The notes under the pieces: model-generated
Databases searched by the model: none
What the model saw: only the letters and a program-made list of their open reading frames with translations
What the model was told of the DNA's origin: nothing
Made by a program: the position numbers and the translations under genes
Shown here: in pieces, positions 44,995 to 54,278 of the stretch
Position numbering within the stretch: the stretch's first letter is position 1
How the letters are laid out: each line of letters starts with the position of its first letter
DNA from: an uncultured Treponema sp.
Lineage (GTDB): Bacteria > Spirochaetota > Spirochaetia > Treponematales > Treponemataceae
Direction: 5' to 3'
NCBI GenBank assembly: GCA_910584475.1
Contig: CAJUBD010000014.1
Span: 1-64,000, forward strand
Length of the DNA: 64,000 nucleotides

Positions 44995-46224
44995 TCAATT
45001 TTTTTCATTTGACGTCGCATATTCAAAAATTGCCTTTGCCGCGCCGCCGATGTTTTGCCAGCATTCTTTTTTCACCTTTTCCCGCTCCTCCGACATCCTT
45101 TCGCTTGCCATTGCATTGCGTATGATTTCTCCAATTTTATGAAAATCCTTTTCCTCGAGTTTTATCCCGATCTTCTCCGCGGCACGGAATGTCCACATCC
45201 TTTCGTCAAGCCAGTCGGCATCGTAAGGAGAAGTGTCGAAATTTGTTTCGGCATAAATGAGCGGGCGGTCGAATATCAGCGCGTAGTCAAAGATGATGCC
45301 CGAAAAGTCAGTGATGAGGATGTCGGCGCGGTTCAAAACCGAAAGGTTGTCGTTGTCGAAGTTCCACTCGATTTCTTTGCCGGCGAATTTTGTTTCAAGC
45401 GTTTCCAGCATCTCTTTTTCGGATGCCAGACTTTGAGGGTGCGGGCGCACGATGACTTTTAGACCGGAACCCAAGAGGGATGAAATGAGCACTTCCCCAA
45501 AGCGATTTAAAATCGAGCTCATCCCCCAGCTGGGCGCGACTAAAACGGTCGGATTGTCCTTGCTTGGAAGATGCGGAGCAAGGCTCCTCGCGCGCTCAAG
45601 GTTCGCGTCGAGATAGGTGGAGCCGACAATCACGCAGTCCTTCCTTTTTATTGTGGGTCGAAGTCCCTCGATTTTCCGAATGAAATCGACTTGGTTTTGT
45701 CCTGTGCATAGAACCGCATCATAGTGGTCAAGGCCGAACATCCTGTAGTCGCTCAGGTCGGTAACCGTGTGCGGGATATGGATGTATCTATCGGCAGTCT
45801 TACTGCGCCTCCATTGCAGGACATCAAGTCCCGGGGTTGTGGAAATGACCGTTCCCGCGTTCAGCATGTTCATCCGAACCAGTCCCCTGTTGCCTTCCCC
45901 GATGAATTCCGCCTTGACGAACTCATATTTTTCCGAAAGCGCGGGGTCATCCGCTGACTGTGTGTAGTACACGAGCGGAATTTTATGCCGCTCAAACTCA
46001 TCGCAAACTGGCTTGAAAACATTCCAGTAACGCTTGTGGTCTGAGTAAATCAAATATGGAATCTTGTTTTCGGAAATCTTTGCCGTCTTGCCGCCGCTTA
46101 AAAGGAAGCGGATTTTTACGACTGCAGCGCGTGTTGCAAAGACAAGAGTGGTTACAATTCCAATTGCGAGAGAGAAGAGCATTGATCCCGTGCCAGGGTC
46201 TATGTAAAGGAAATGATTTGTCAT
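44995..46224 (-). CDS. CDP-glycerol glycerophosphotransferase-family protein (TagB/TagF-like)
   Basis: 409 residues. An N-terminal membrane helix (SMLFSLAIGIVTTLVFA) anchors it, then a GT-B type domain with TTPGLDVLQWRRSK, YIHIPHTVTDLSDY, VIVRPHPQS and ILITDFSGIIFDYAL, all typical of the teichoic-acid glycerophosphotransferase family. It probably transfers glycerol-phosphate or a related polyol-phosphate from CDP-activated donors. Its start overlaps the stop of the YidC-sulfatase gene at 46224. Teichoic-type enzymes in a spirochaete imply a phosphopolyol-decorated surface polymer. Confidence 0.82.
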   Translation of the reverse strand: MTNHFLYIDPGTGSMLFSLAIGIVTTLVFATRAAVVKIRFLLSGGKTAKISENKIPYLIYSDHKRYWNVFKPVCDEFERHKIPLVYYTQSADDPALSEKYEFVKAEFIGEGNRGLVRMNMLNAGTVISTTPGLDVLQWRRSKTADRYIHIPHTVTDLSDYRMFGLDHYDAVLCTGQNQVDFIRKIEGLRPTIKRKDCVIVGSTYLDANLERARSLAPHLPSKDNPTVLVAPSWGMSSILNRFGEVLISSLLGSGLKVIVRPHPQSLASEKEMLETLETKFAGKEIEWNFDNDNLSVLNRADILITDFSGIIFDYALIFDRPLIYAETNFDTSPYDADWLDERMWTFRAAEKIGIKLEEKDFHKIGEIIRNAMASERMSEEREKVKKECWQNIGGAAKAIFEYATSNEKN

Positions 46225-48918
46225 TATTTATCAGCCTCCTCAACTTCATGCCAATTATTTTCATCGTAAATATTGTCCGTTACTTTGTAATATTTATAAT
46301 ATTCATATTTCGTGTGGTCTTTGTTTCTGACGCCTGAAATATTTGGAGCATCCATAACAGTAAAACTTTCAAATTTGTTTTCCACTTTTAAAAGGTTGCC
46401 GGTGAACGGATTTTTTGCTTTCTCGATTATTCCTTCCGTCGCAAGGTAGGGAGTATCCGCGTTCGTCATAAAGGTCCAATCCGTTTTGAGCTGCCCTCGC
46501 GAATTAAAATCTTTCACAAAAAGTGCCGCGCATGCATTTTGAATGTTCAAGTCGATTTTGCATGGCTGTTTGTATAATGGAGACTTCCAATTTTTAGATC
46601 CATGATCAGAAACCAATATTATCCTTGTGTTGTCATACAAATCCTGTTCTTTTAGATAGTCAAAAAAATCCGCCCATCTGAGCATTGCCGCAAATCTTGT
46701 ATGATAAAATTTATTTCTTTTTTTTGCATCTTCCGTAATTTCTACCGCTGGCACATAATCCGGTGTCTGAAGATAAATATCCTCTATATGGCTTAATTCA
46801 TTGTCAAGCAGAATGTATGAATTCTTTTGCGAAGTGTCGTCAAAAAGCTCATCAAGAAAATCTAATTCTGAATATTGGTCTACAAATCCGCCCCAGCCCA
46901 TAAATTCATTGTATGCACTCCAATAAGTTTTTGAATAGACAATTCTGCGCAAAAACGGATTTACCATTTTGAATATGCTGAACATAAAAAAATTACGCAT
47001 GCATTGAGAGCTAATGGATTTGCTTTTTGGAAAATTGTTTCTGTCGCACCAAAGGTCAGAATAAGTTCCCATGCAAGTCACTCTGTTCACAAATGGATAG
47101 TTGTCATACATTTTTGTTTTAGGCTCTTCATTGAAATTTTCATAAGGCAAGTCTGAAACAGTAGTTGCCCATCCCGCTTCATTAAAAAGTATCGGCATTG
47201 TCAAAATGGCTTCATTTTGCTTTTGTTGCAAAGTTTTTGTGCGGTTTTGATTGCTTATGTACGGCACATAGTCGTAGCCGCCGAAAAGCCCTGGCGTGCC
47301 GGTCATAGTGTTTCTTCCGCCCGAGGCGGTGTTCGGATAATAAGTGAAGCCGTCAAAACGGTCAATCAAGTCAGGGCGGTCTTCCAAAATTTCTGGAATC
47401 ATAGCGGTCACGAGCATGTCCTGCATGATTACAAGAACATTTTTTCCTTCTCGCGACAAATGATATACAGGATTTATTTCATATTTTGTTGAAGGAATTT
47501 CCATGTTCACGAATGACTTGTGTATTGAAATGCAATTGTGTGTAGAAAGAAATCCTAGGGAAATAATAAACGCCACATTCAGCAACAATAAAATCTTTAC
47601 ATTTCGTTTCAATATAATTACAAAAATTATTAGTACACCTAGGCATACCAATAGGTTTGTAAAAGTGACTCTTGGAGTTGTAAATTTGTCTTCTATCGCG
47701 CCCTGCATGAATATAAGGGTCGAGTCAATTGGACCATAGTCACCCGAAAAAGCGAAACAATTCACCATTGCAATCAGTGCCGCAAATGAGAAGAGCACAG
47801 TCATATTCTTTTTTACCGTTTTTGAAAATAAGGCGTAGATGCAAATTGGCCAAAACAAAAAAAAGCCGATTGATTGGAAAAGAGGCGCGCGCAAAAATAC
47901 GAATGGTGATGTGTAGCCTTCTAAGTAGCAAAAATTTTGCGGCTCTGATTCCATAAGCGTTGAAGGAATCATAAAGCCTGAGAGCATTGCAAGGATTGTT
48001 GCGGATAATACAAAAAGCGAAAACCGTGTGCGGCTATCTGTTTCAAGGATTTTGAAATTCTTTGACAAAATGTTTCCCAATGCCTTCGCAAAAAATGGAC
48101 AAAGTGGTATGAAGAATGCTATCAGTGCCAGTCCAATTCGCAAGCGAATTCGTTTGTCAGAAAGTAGGAATAGGTCGCAGACCAAAAACAAAGCGGCTAT
48201 GAGACAAGCGATTATGTATAGAACTTTCTTCGGGTTTTTCAGTTTGTAAAAAATATTCTTCAAAAGCGAGAGAATGTTGTTCATCGTCCAGTAGACGACA
48301 AGACCTGCCGGCGAGTTGTATAAAATTATCAGGAAAAAGAGCGCGCATCCATAAATCTGGAGTTTTTCGCCTAATCGATGTCCTTTGGAATACACATAGC
48401 CTGAAATGCAATTTATGAGCGTCATTGCTATTGGAAGGACATTTATGGAAATTGAGCCGATTTTTATGGCTTGGTCAGGAGCAGCCAAATTTTTTATGAA
48501 AAGAAACGGAACGCCATTCAGCGAACCGAGATGTGAAAGAAATGTGTATGCCGCGATAAAAAATGGAACTTGGATTAATACTGTGAATGAAGAACGCAAG
48601 GCCATCAAGGGATGGTAGTTATTTTCCCTATAGTATGTGCTTTGCATCATATAGCGTTCATCGCCGGAAAAAGTTTCTCTTATTTTACCCAGTCTATATG
48701 CTAATTTGTCTTGTGTTTTACGCTCCTTTTCTGCCCATTTTTCCGCGACAATATAAAGCGGAAGAGTTAGAAGCGTTACAACAAAGCTTAATCCAATTAT
48801 ACAATACCCCCCCCCCGTTATCTCCTTCTATGAAGCGACTAAACAGTGTGTAAAAACATTCAAGAATCAACTTGATTGGATAGATTATCAGTGTATACAA
48901 AAATGAAGAAAAAGACAT
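46224..48918 (-). CDS. YidC/Oxa1-like insertase domain fused to a sulfatase-type phosphotransferase, out of frame at a G10 tract
   Basis: From ATG 48918 (GGGGAG upstream) the frame runs 34 codons to ten G (48807-48816 on the plus strand as C) and then into a wrong frame that stops 30 codons later. With 9 or 12 G the protein would be 897 or 898 residues. It would have a YidC-like core (LSFVVTLLTLPLYIVAEKW, PLMALRSSFTVLIQVPFF, NSPAGLVVYWTMNNI), more membrane helices, then an alkaline-phosphatase-superfamily domain with GKNVLVIMQDML, SGGRNTMTGTPGLFGG (likely nucleophile Thr) and ILVSDHGSKNW. The latter resembles LtaS/OpgB enzymes. Internal starts (48650) could give a shorter product. In this sequence the gene appears switched off. 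Confidence 0.8.
48807..48816 (+). repeat. C10 (coding-strand G10) contingency tract
   Basis: Homopolymer inside the YidC-sulfatase gene, codon 35 onward. Ten bases are out of frame; nine or twelve are in frame. Confidence 0.85.
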
Positions 48919-48931
48919 TTTGCTCCCCCAT

Positions 48932-49104
48932 AAAAAGTCAAGAGCGAAATGTCAATTTCGATTTTGACTTTTTAGGCACATTCGCAATGAAATGCTCCGC
49001 AACGAGTGCGTAGCACGAAGTTTCGAGCGGAATGTGCAATATATAACAAGTTTGCAACGCAAACTTGGGTTGAGAAAAGCCACGCCATTTGACTGGTTTT
49101 TCTC
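48932..49104 (-). repeat. four-hairpin intergenic element, unit g
   Basis: H1 48932-48973, an expanded H2 48976-49037, H3 about 49045-49071, H4 49072-49104. Read on the minus strand the order is H4, H3, H2, H1, then GGGGGAG and the ATG of the YidC-sulfatase gene. The expanded H2 shares the TGCGTAGCACGAAGTTTC-like insert with unit b at 13376. Confidence 0.75.
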
Positions 49105-49116
49105 ATATCTCCCCTT

Positions 49117-49947
49117 TTAAAATTTTCCAAGCGCGATTCCTGCACGGAGCGCGAATTTCTTCAATATGGATTGCCTTACCGGGTTGTTTGGAATGAGAAT
49201 TTTGTTGTCGTGGTAAAGCGAAATTTCTCCTGTGTCGTAAACGCAATTTCTCCGCTCTCCAAGAAGCTCGTGAAAGTCCGTTTCCTTCACATGGTGAAAG
49301 CATCTGCCGTCCTTTTTTTCTGGAAGCGAATTGCGAAGGTCAAGCCTTCTTTGCATTTGTTTAGGAGAGCGGTTTTGATAATGCTTTACGATTATGTACT
49401 CCGGATAGTGAACGCCGAGCCTATGAGGACATTGCTGGCTTTTGCCGAATTCCCATTGTATCGCATCGCGGTGGCGGAAAAAGCGCGGCTCGCACCAGCA
49501 CGGATTCTTTATGTATTTTAAATGTCCCTTGTCTTTTTCAAAGTCTCCCGTGAACTCATATTCCTGCAAGTCCTCTTTTGTTATGACATAATCAAGCGAC
49601 TTTTTGTTCACGATGTGGAATTTTCCTGGCACCTTCGCAAGGAACTCCTTTGGATTGTCAACATAAAATTCATCGCTGTCAAGCGCGAATGCCCACCAGT
49701 CGTCTTTTGTGGCGAGAGCTTTGTATTTTTCAAAAACCTCGCCGCGGAAGTCTCGGTTGAAAGTCCGCTTTTCCTGTCTTTCAATTATTATCACATCATC
49801 CGCCAATGAGTTGACTATCTCCCATGTGCCGTCCGTTGAGTCGTTGTCAATCACAAATATTTTGTCCGCCCATTCTCGCGCGGAGAGCAGGACGCTTTTT
49901 ACGATGTCCGCCTCGTTTTTCACGAGCATTATTGCAAATATTTTCAT
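49117..49947 (-). CDS. glycosyltransferase family 2
   Basis: 276 residues. GT-A domain: MKIFAIMLVKNEADIVKS, the nucleotide-sugar motif IDNDSTDGTWEI, and FALDSDEFYVDNP as the D-x-D region. The C-terminal third has a Cys/His/Arg-rich stretch (CWCEPRFFRHRD) and the 63-residue end that is duplicated at 44766. It probably adds one sugar of the surface repeat unit. Its ATG directly follows the TAG of the upstream GT4 gene, so it is translated from the same mRNA. Confidence 0.85.
   Translation of the reverse strand: MKIFAIMLVKNEADIVKSVLLSAREWADKIFVIDNDSTDGTWEIVNSLADDVIIIERQEKRTFNRDFRGEVFEKYKALATKDDWWAFALDSDEFYVDNPKEFLAKVPGKFHIVNKKSLDYVITKEDLQEYEFTGDFEKDKGHLKYIKNPCWCEPRFFRHRDAIQWEFGKSQQCPHRLGVHYPEYIIVKHYQNRSPKQMQRRLDLRNSLPEKKDGRCFHHVKETDFHELLGERRNCVYDTGEISLYHDNKILIPNNPVRQSILKKFALRAGIALGKF
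49121..49311 (-). repeat. 191-bp direct repeat, copy 2 (genuine 3' end of the GT2 gene)
   Basis: Partner of 44766-44956, 189 of 191 identical. The two copies bracket the CDP-glycerol transferase and YidC-sulfatase genes. Confidence 0.95.
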
Positions 49948-51165
49948 CTATATTTCCGCTCCCGTTTCGCTGAACAAATACTTGACCAAATTCTGCAAAT
50001 CCTGTCTTTGCATTTGTGAAATTTTCTTGTATTGGACGATGGCGTTGTTACAAAGCGACCTGTAAATTTCTGGCAGCATTGTTTGAATGATGCGGTTTTT
50101 AATTTCGCTCACGGAATACGGATTGAAATAAAGCGCTGCAAGTCCGCAGACCTCCGGCATTGAAGCCGTTCCGGAGCAAATTGAAGGCGTTGCATATTTC
50201 ATTGCCTCCACCGGCGGATAGCCAAATCCTTCGTTGAGGGTCGGGAATACAAAGCAGTACGCGTTTTTATTCAATGCTTCAAGTTCGTCTCTTTCCACAA
50301 AACCTGTCATTGCGAATTTTTCCTTATGCTTGATTCTCTTTTTAAAAATTGACTTGTCCGTAACCCCGGTAATTACGACCTTCATGTCAGAAAGCCTGCC
50401 GTCGCTAAAAAGAGAGTCAAACGCAAGGATCGCTCGCAGGGCATTTTTCATCCATCGTGCGCCGCTCGTTATAAGAAAATATTTCTTTGGCAACACATTC
50501 AGTGTTTTTGAGATTTCAGAAAAATCAGTCGCCTCAAAGATGTTTTTGTCCAAAGAGTCAAAAGAAGGGCTTGCAAAAACCTGTATATCTTCGGACTTCA
50601 TTTTTGGAAAGTACGAAAGAATCGAAGCCTTCGAGTGCCATGAGACCGTGACGATTCTTTTTTTTCCGTCAAAAAATCGACTGTAGCCGCGGTATTCTCC
50701 TTTTGATTTTCTTGCCGTGAAGAACGGAACGTGTAAGTTCAGCCAATATTTTATCTTTGCCTTGAGCGGCATTGCGTATTTAAGGGCAAAAGAATCAAGC
50801 GGCATTTCAAGCCCGCGAAGTCCGTGAACGGTCGCGATTGTTTGACAATAATCAAGATTCCAGTGCGTGAATTCGCTCAAAAGCGCGGAATAAAAGCGAG
50901 TGATTTTGTATTTTTCAAAGATTTCATACGGCGATTCGTTTTGGATGTCTATCAAATGAACGCCGGCATTTTTCGCCCTTTCCAGCAGAATGGGATTTAT
51001 AAATTGCCTTGAGGTGTATGCCGCGAAAAGGGACACGCCCTGCGCTTTCATATCATTGATGTTCTCAAGAATCTTGAAAAAAACGACTTCGGCATAGCCT
51101 TCGCCGCCTGCGAATTTTATTTTTCCTTTTGGTTGGGTCGCCGTCAGGTCGTATAGGAAGTTCAT
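49948..51165 (-). CDS. glycosyltransferase family 4 (GT-B)
   Basis: 405 residues from ATG 51165. The donor-binding signature is FVFPTLNEGFGYPPVEAMKY (E-x7-E-like), preceded by ARWMKNALRAILAF and FAMTGFVERDELEALN. It is a close paralogue of the next upstream gene; both begin MNFLYDLTATQP. The ATG overlaps the stop of that gene as ATGA only when the upstream C9 tract is in frame, so its translation may depend on that tract. Confidence 0.88.
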   Translation of the reverse strand: MNFLYDLTATQPKGKIKFAGGEGYAEVVFFKILENINDMKAQGVSLFAAYTSRQFINPILLERAKNAGVHLIDIQNESPYEIFEKYKITRFYSALLSEFTHWNLDYCQTIATVHGLRGLEMPLDSFALKYAMPLKAKIKYWLNLHVPFFTARKSKGEYRGYSRFFDGKKRIVTVSWHSKASILSYFPKMKSEDIQVFASPSFDSLDKNIFEATDFSEISKTLNVLPKKYFLITSGARWMKNALRAILAFDSLFSDGRLSDMKVVITGVTDKSIFKKRIKHKEKFAMTGFVERDELEALNKNAYCFVFPTLNEGFGYPPVEAMKYATPSICSGTASMPEVCGLAALYFNPYSVSEIKNRIIQTMLPEIYRSLCNNAIVQYKKISQMQRQDLQNLVKYLFSETGAEI

Positions 51166-52472
51166 GCTGCCCTCCCGAATGCGGAAAGGGCATGCACACG
51201 GCAATGTGTTCTTTTGTGAATAGGCAGCCTTTTTGAAAAGGCCGTTAGGTTTTGATTTTTTCCAAAGAGGCTATAATGCTGTAGGGGGGGGGTAGTTAAA
51301 TATTTGGCAAAGGTTTCCAAATCTCTTTTTTGCATTGCGAAAACCTTTTCATATTGCGCTTTTGCTTTTCTTGAAAACTCGCTGTAAATTTCTGCGTTCA
51401 TAAGTTGAATTATTCTGTTTTTTATTTCGCTTGCACTATATGGGTCAAAGTACAATGCCGCGTCCCCGCAAATTTCTGGAATGGAGGAAGTGCCACTGGC
51501 TGTGACAGGCACGCCATATTTCATTGCCTCAAGCGGAGGGTATCCGAATCCTTCATTCAATGAAGGGTAGACAAACGCAAAGGCGTTCTGATTGAAAGAT
51601 TCCAATTCGTTGCGTTCAACATACTCCGCCAAGACAAATTTTTCCTTGTGGCGAATTTGTCTTTCAAAGATGGACTTCGCATTCACGCCAGTTAGAACAA
51701 CTTTAAAATCAAATGCCTTTTTATCGTCAAAAAGCGAATCAAACGCAAACACTGCACGCATCGCGTTTTTTATCCAACGGGCGGAACTAGTGATGAGAAA
51801 GTACTTTTTTCGCTCAATGTTGTATTTTTTTGCAAGCGATGAAAAGTCAGACGGAACGATATAATTTTGTCGTATGGTGTCAAAACTTGGAGAGGCGAAA
51901 ACTTTTATGTCCTCTGCTTTCATGTTCGGAAAAAACGAAAGAATTGAAGCCTTTGAATGCCAGGAAACGGTGATGATTTGTTTCTCTCCGTCAAAAAAAC
52001 GCTTGTAGCCATTGTAAATTTTTTTAGCATAATAAGTCGGCAGGATTTTTAACTTCACGAAGTCCTTTATTTTGTTCTTTAATGATGTTTCGTATTTTAG
52101 AGCGACAGGATCGAGCGGCATTTCAAGTCCGCGAAGTCCGTGTACAGTTGCAATTACTTCGCAATGACTGAAATCCCACGAAATGAATTCGTCAAGAAGC
52201 GCAGAGTAAAAGCGAGAGATTTTATATTTTTCAAAAATCTCATTCGGACTTTCTTGGCTTATGTCGATGATGCGAGCTCCACTATTTTTCGCCTCATTCA
52301 AAAGAGTGGAATTTATATATCGCGTTGAATCATAAGCGGCGAATAGATTTATTTTTTTTGAATCAAATGTCTCAAGAATTTTGAGGAGCACAATCTCAGC
52401 ATAAGCTCCCCCGCCATGAAACTTGCTGTCCAGAGTTGGTTGTGTTGCCGTCAGGTCGTATAGGAAGTTCAT
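51162..52472 (-). CDS. glycosyltransferase family 4 (GT-B) with a C9 tract near its end
   Basis: 436 residues. MNFLYDLTATQP start, ARWIKNAMRAVFAF, and the donor motif FVYPSLNEGFGYPPLEAMKY. The fold is complete by about residue 393 (KRDLETFAKYL). A run of nine C (51284-51292 on the plus strand as G) then leads into a 40-residue basic tail that ends in a TGA overlapping the next ATG. Ten C would end after a few residues, eight C after about 14; either would end translation 80 nt or more before the next start. GGAG precedes the ATG. Confidence 0.87.
   Translation of the reverse strand: MNFLYDLTATQPTLDSKFHGGGAYAEIVLLKILETFDSKKINLFAAYDSTRYINSTLLNEAKNSGARIIDISQESPNEIFEKYKISRFYSALLDEFISWDFSHCEVIATVHGLRGLEMPLDPVALKYETSLKNKIKDFVKLKILPTYYAKKIYNGYKRFFDGEKQIITVSWHSKASILSFFPNMKAEDIKVFASPSFDTIRQNYIVPSDFSSLAKKYNIERKKYFLITSSARWIKNAMRAVFAFDSLFDDKKAFDFKVVLTGVNAKSIFERQIRHKEKFVLAEYVERNELESFNQNAFAFVYPSLNEGFGYPPLEAMKYGVPVTASGTSSIPEICGDAALYFDPYSASEIKNRIIQLMNAEIYSEFSRKAKAQYEKVFAMQKRDLETFAKYLTTPPLQHYSLFGKNQNLTAFSKRLPIHKRTHCRVHALSAFGRAA
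51284..51292 (+). repeat. G9 (coding-strand C9) contingency tract
   Basis: Homopolymer near the 3' end of the GT4 gene. Its length sets the C-terminal tail and the overlap with the downstream glycosyltransferase. Confidence 0.8.
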
Positions 52473-52485
52473 TTATTCTCCAAAG

Positions 52486-52769
52486 CTAAATGCTCAGCAT
52501 CTCCCTTATTCTACATTTTGTTTTGGAAAAAATCAAGGGGTTGAGCCAAATAAGGATTGCTTTTGGAAAGGTGTTTTTCCATTGCGCGCTTGAAAGCTGC
52601 GTATAGTTTTTTCTCATTATAGGATCTTCAATTGAAATATATTTGTAGTCATGAAAAAAATCTTTTGCAAGCGTCGTCTTTCCTGTCGCGCGCCAATAAA
52701 AACAATGACTTTTGGAGAGCCTGCGATTTGCTTGATATATTCAGAAATCTTTCTACTTTTTTTATCCAT
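52486..52769 (-). pseudogene. truncated, frameshifted AAA-type ATPase (DUF4143-like family)
   Basis: From ATG 52769 the peptide runs MDKKSRKISEYIKQIAG then PKVIVFIGARQ. It then leaves frame exactly where the P-loop GARQTGKTT is expected. In another frame it continues GKTTLAKDFFHDYKYISIED and stops after about 70 codons, ending just before the GT4 gene. A loss of four bases from a tandem ACAG would explain the shift. The remaining 300 or so residues of the family are missing. It is a dead gene. Confidence 0.75.
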
Positions 52770-52805
52770 CAATTTCGATAATATCACAAAGTTCTATAAA
52801 AAGCA

Positions 52806-52900
52806 AGAAATTAGCGTAAAATCGGGAATTACAGTCCTAAAATTAGCGTAAAATTTGGAATTACAGTCTTAATTTTGGCGTAAATTTCGGAATTAAGATC
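52806..52900 (+). repeat. about 32-bp tandem repeat, three diverging units
   Basis: Units at 52806, 52839 and 52871 share TTAGCGTAAAAT and GGAATTACAGTC. Units 1 and 2 are close; unit 3 has drifted. It lies between the ATPase remnant and the GT2 gene. Confidence 0.7.
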
Positions 52901-52947
52901 AGTGACCAAAGATAATCATATAAATAAAATTCCGCAACTCATTTCCT

Positions 52948-54006
52948 TTATGCTCTAGACATTCGCTTCCGTCTTTTATTTTTATATCTTAAAATATATA
53001 TGAATTGCAAATGAAGTTTTATCGCCAACAACAAAATACTTCGCTTTAATTGTATTAAGTCGTAAAAAGCGTCAGTTAATATAATTTTTAATGAAATTTC
53101 TTTTCTTATTAGGGATAATTTCATGTTAATATCCTTATCCCCTTTGATTGCATTATTTACAAAGACAATGATTGCAGTCAATTCTAATTGAATTCGTTTG
53201 TATTTGTAGAAAAAAGACATCGCTTGCTTTGTACAAAATTCTTTAAATATAATTTCTGTTTCATCTATTAAAGAAAGTCCGTCCGATATTCTTTTTAAAG
53301 GAACTTTCCTCCCTAAACTTCCTTCAACATAGCGATAATAATATAACATCTCTTTTATAAAGCATATCGTATGCATATTTTTATAAAGTTGCAGATTGAA
53401 AAGATAATCCTCTCCGTTATTAATATTTTCATTGAATCGTAGTGAGGTGTTGTCTTTTGTAACTTTTATTAAACGTGCCCAAGGACATTGTAATGTTTTA
53501 GAAATATTTTGGTTTATACGCATCTGCGGAAAAACTTCAAAGAATTCTTGTTTATTATAAAGAATTCTATCTAGTTCATCCGCAACACAACAAAAATCCT
53601 TTATATCTATTGAAGAATTTCCATCAAACACATTGGATGGAACCTGTTGCTTGTAGCCGCATATTACTAAATCAGCGTTTGTTTCCATCGCCACCTTATA
53701 TAAAGTCGAAAAATAGGTAGAGTCAACCCAATCATCACTGTCAACAAATGTAATGTAGTCACCTTGCGCAATGTCAAGCCCAGCGTTGCGAGCCGATGAC
53801 ACACCTCCATTCTTCTTGTGAATTACTTTTATGCGATTATCCTTTTTTTCATATTCATCACAGATTGAAGGGGATTTGTCTGTGGAGCCGTCATCAACTA
53901 AAATGAGCTCGAAATTTAAAAGTGTTTGCTTCAAAATAGAATCAATGCAATACGCAAGATAATTTTCTACATTGTAGACTGGAACAATACAAGAAATAAT
54001 AGGCAT
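52948..54006 (-). CDS. glycosyltransferase family 2
   Basis: 352 residues. Canonical GT2 start (IISCIVPVYNVENYLAYCID), nucleotide-binding LILVDDGSTDKSP, and the metal motif YITFVDSDDWVDS. The C-terminal half is helical and Lys-rich without a membrane span. It likely adds a sugar to the lipid-linked repeat unit. AAGGAGA lies 9-10 nt before the ATG. Codon use is AT-rich compared with the genes around leuS, in line with a transferred polysaccharide locus. Confidence 0.88.
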   Translation of the reverse strand: MPIISCIVPVYNVENYLAYCIDSILKQTLLNFELILVDDGSTDKSPSICDEYEKKDNRIKVIHKKNGGVSSARNAGLDIAQGDYITFVDSDDWVDSTYFSTLYKVAMETNADLVICGYKQQVPSNVFDGNSSIDIKDFCCVADELDRILYNKQEFFEVFPQMRINQNISKTLQCPWARLIKVTKDNTSLRFNENINNGEDYLFNLQLYKNMHTICFIKEMLYYYRYVEGSLGRKVPLKRISDGLSLIDETEIIFKEFCTKQAMSFFYKYKRIQLELTAIIVFVNNAIKGDKDINMKLSLIRKEISLKIILTDAFYDLIQLKRSILLLAIKLHLQFIYILRYKNKRRKRMSRA

Positions 54007-54278
54007 TTACGCATCTCTCCTTGCAAAAGAAGTTACATATTTTATATTGCTACATACTCCCCCTCCTGTATATATTTTCAGTTTCTTGACTGGCCTCTCT
54101 TGAAAAAAGAGAGTATAAGTATACGAAATACAAGAGATTAACTGCGCAGAAGGACAACAAAATTTAAGGAACTTCTGCGTGAAAACACAATTTTGAGAGG
54201 AAACAAAGCTTAGCCTTTTTGTTTTATGGAAGAGAAAGACTTTTAAAGGCGAGGTGCGATATCGTTTAGATGGTAACG
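54007..54278. other. intergenic region inside the polymer operon
   Basis: About 270 bp with two small hairpins (CTCTCTT/AAGAGAG near 54093-54111 and CGCAGAAG/CTTCTGCG near 54146-54180) and a C-rich run (54057-54066). No gene was found. It may mark a recombination junction. Confidence 0.5.

Noticed and set aside
52806..52900. CRISPR array
   Set aside because: Only three diverging units, with no unique spacers of regular length and no cas genes.
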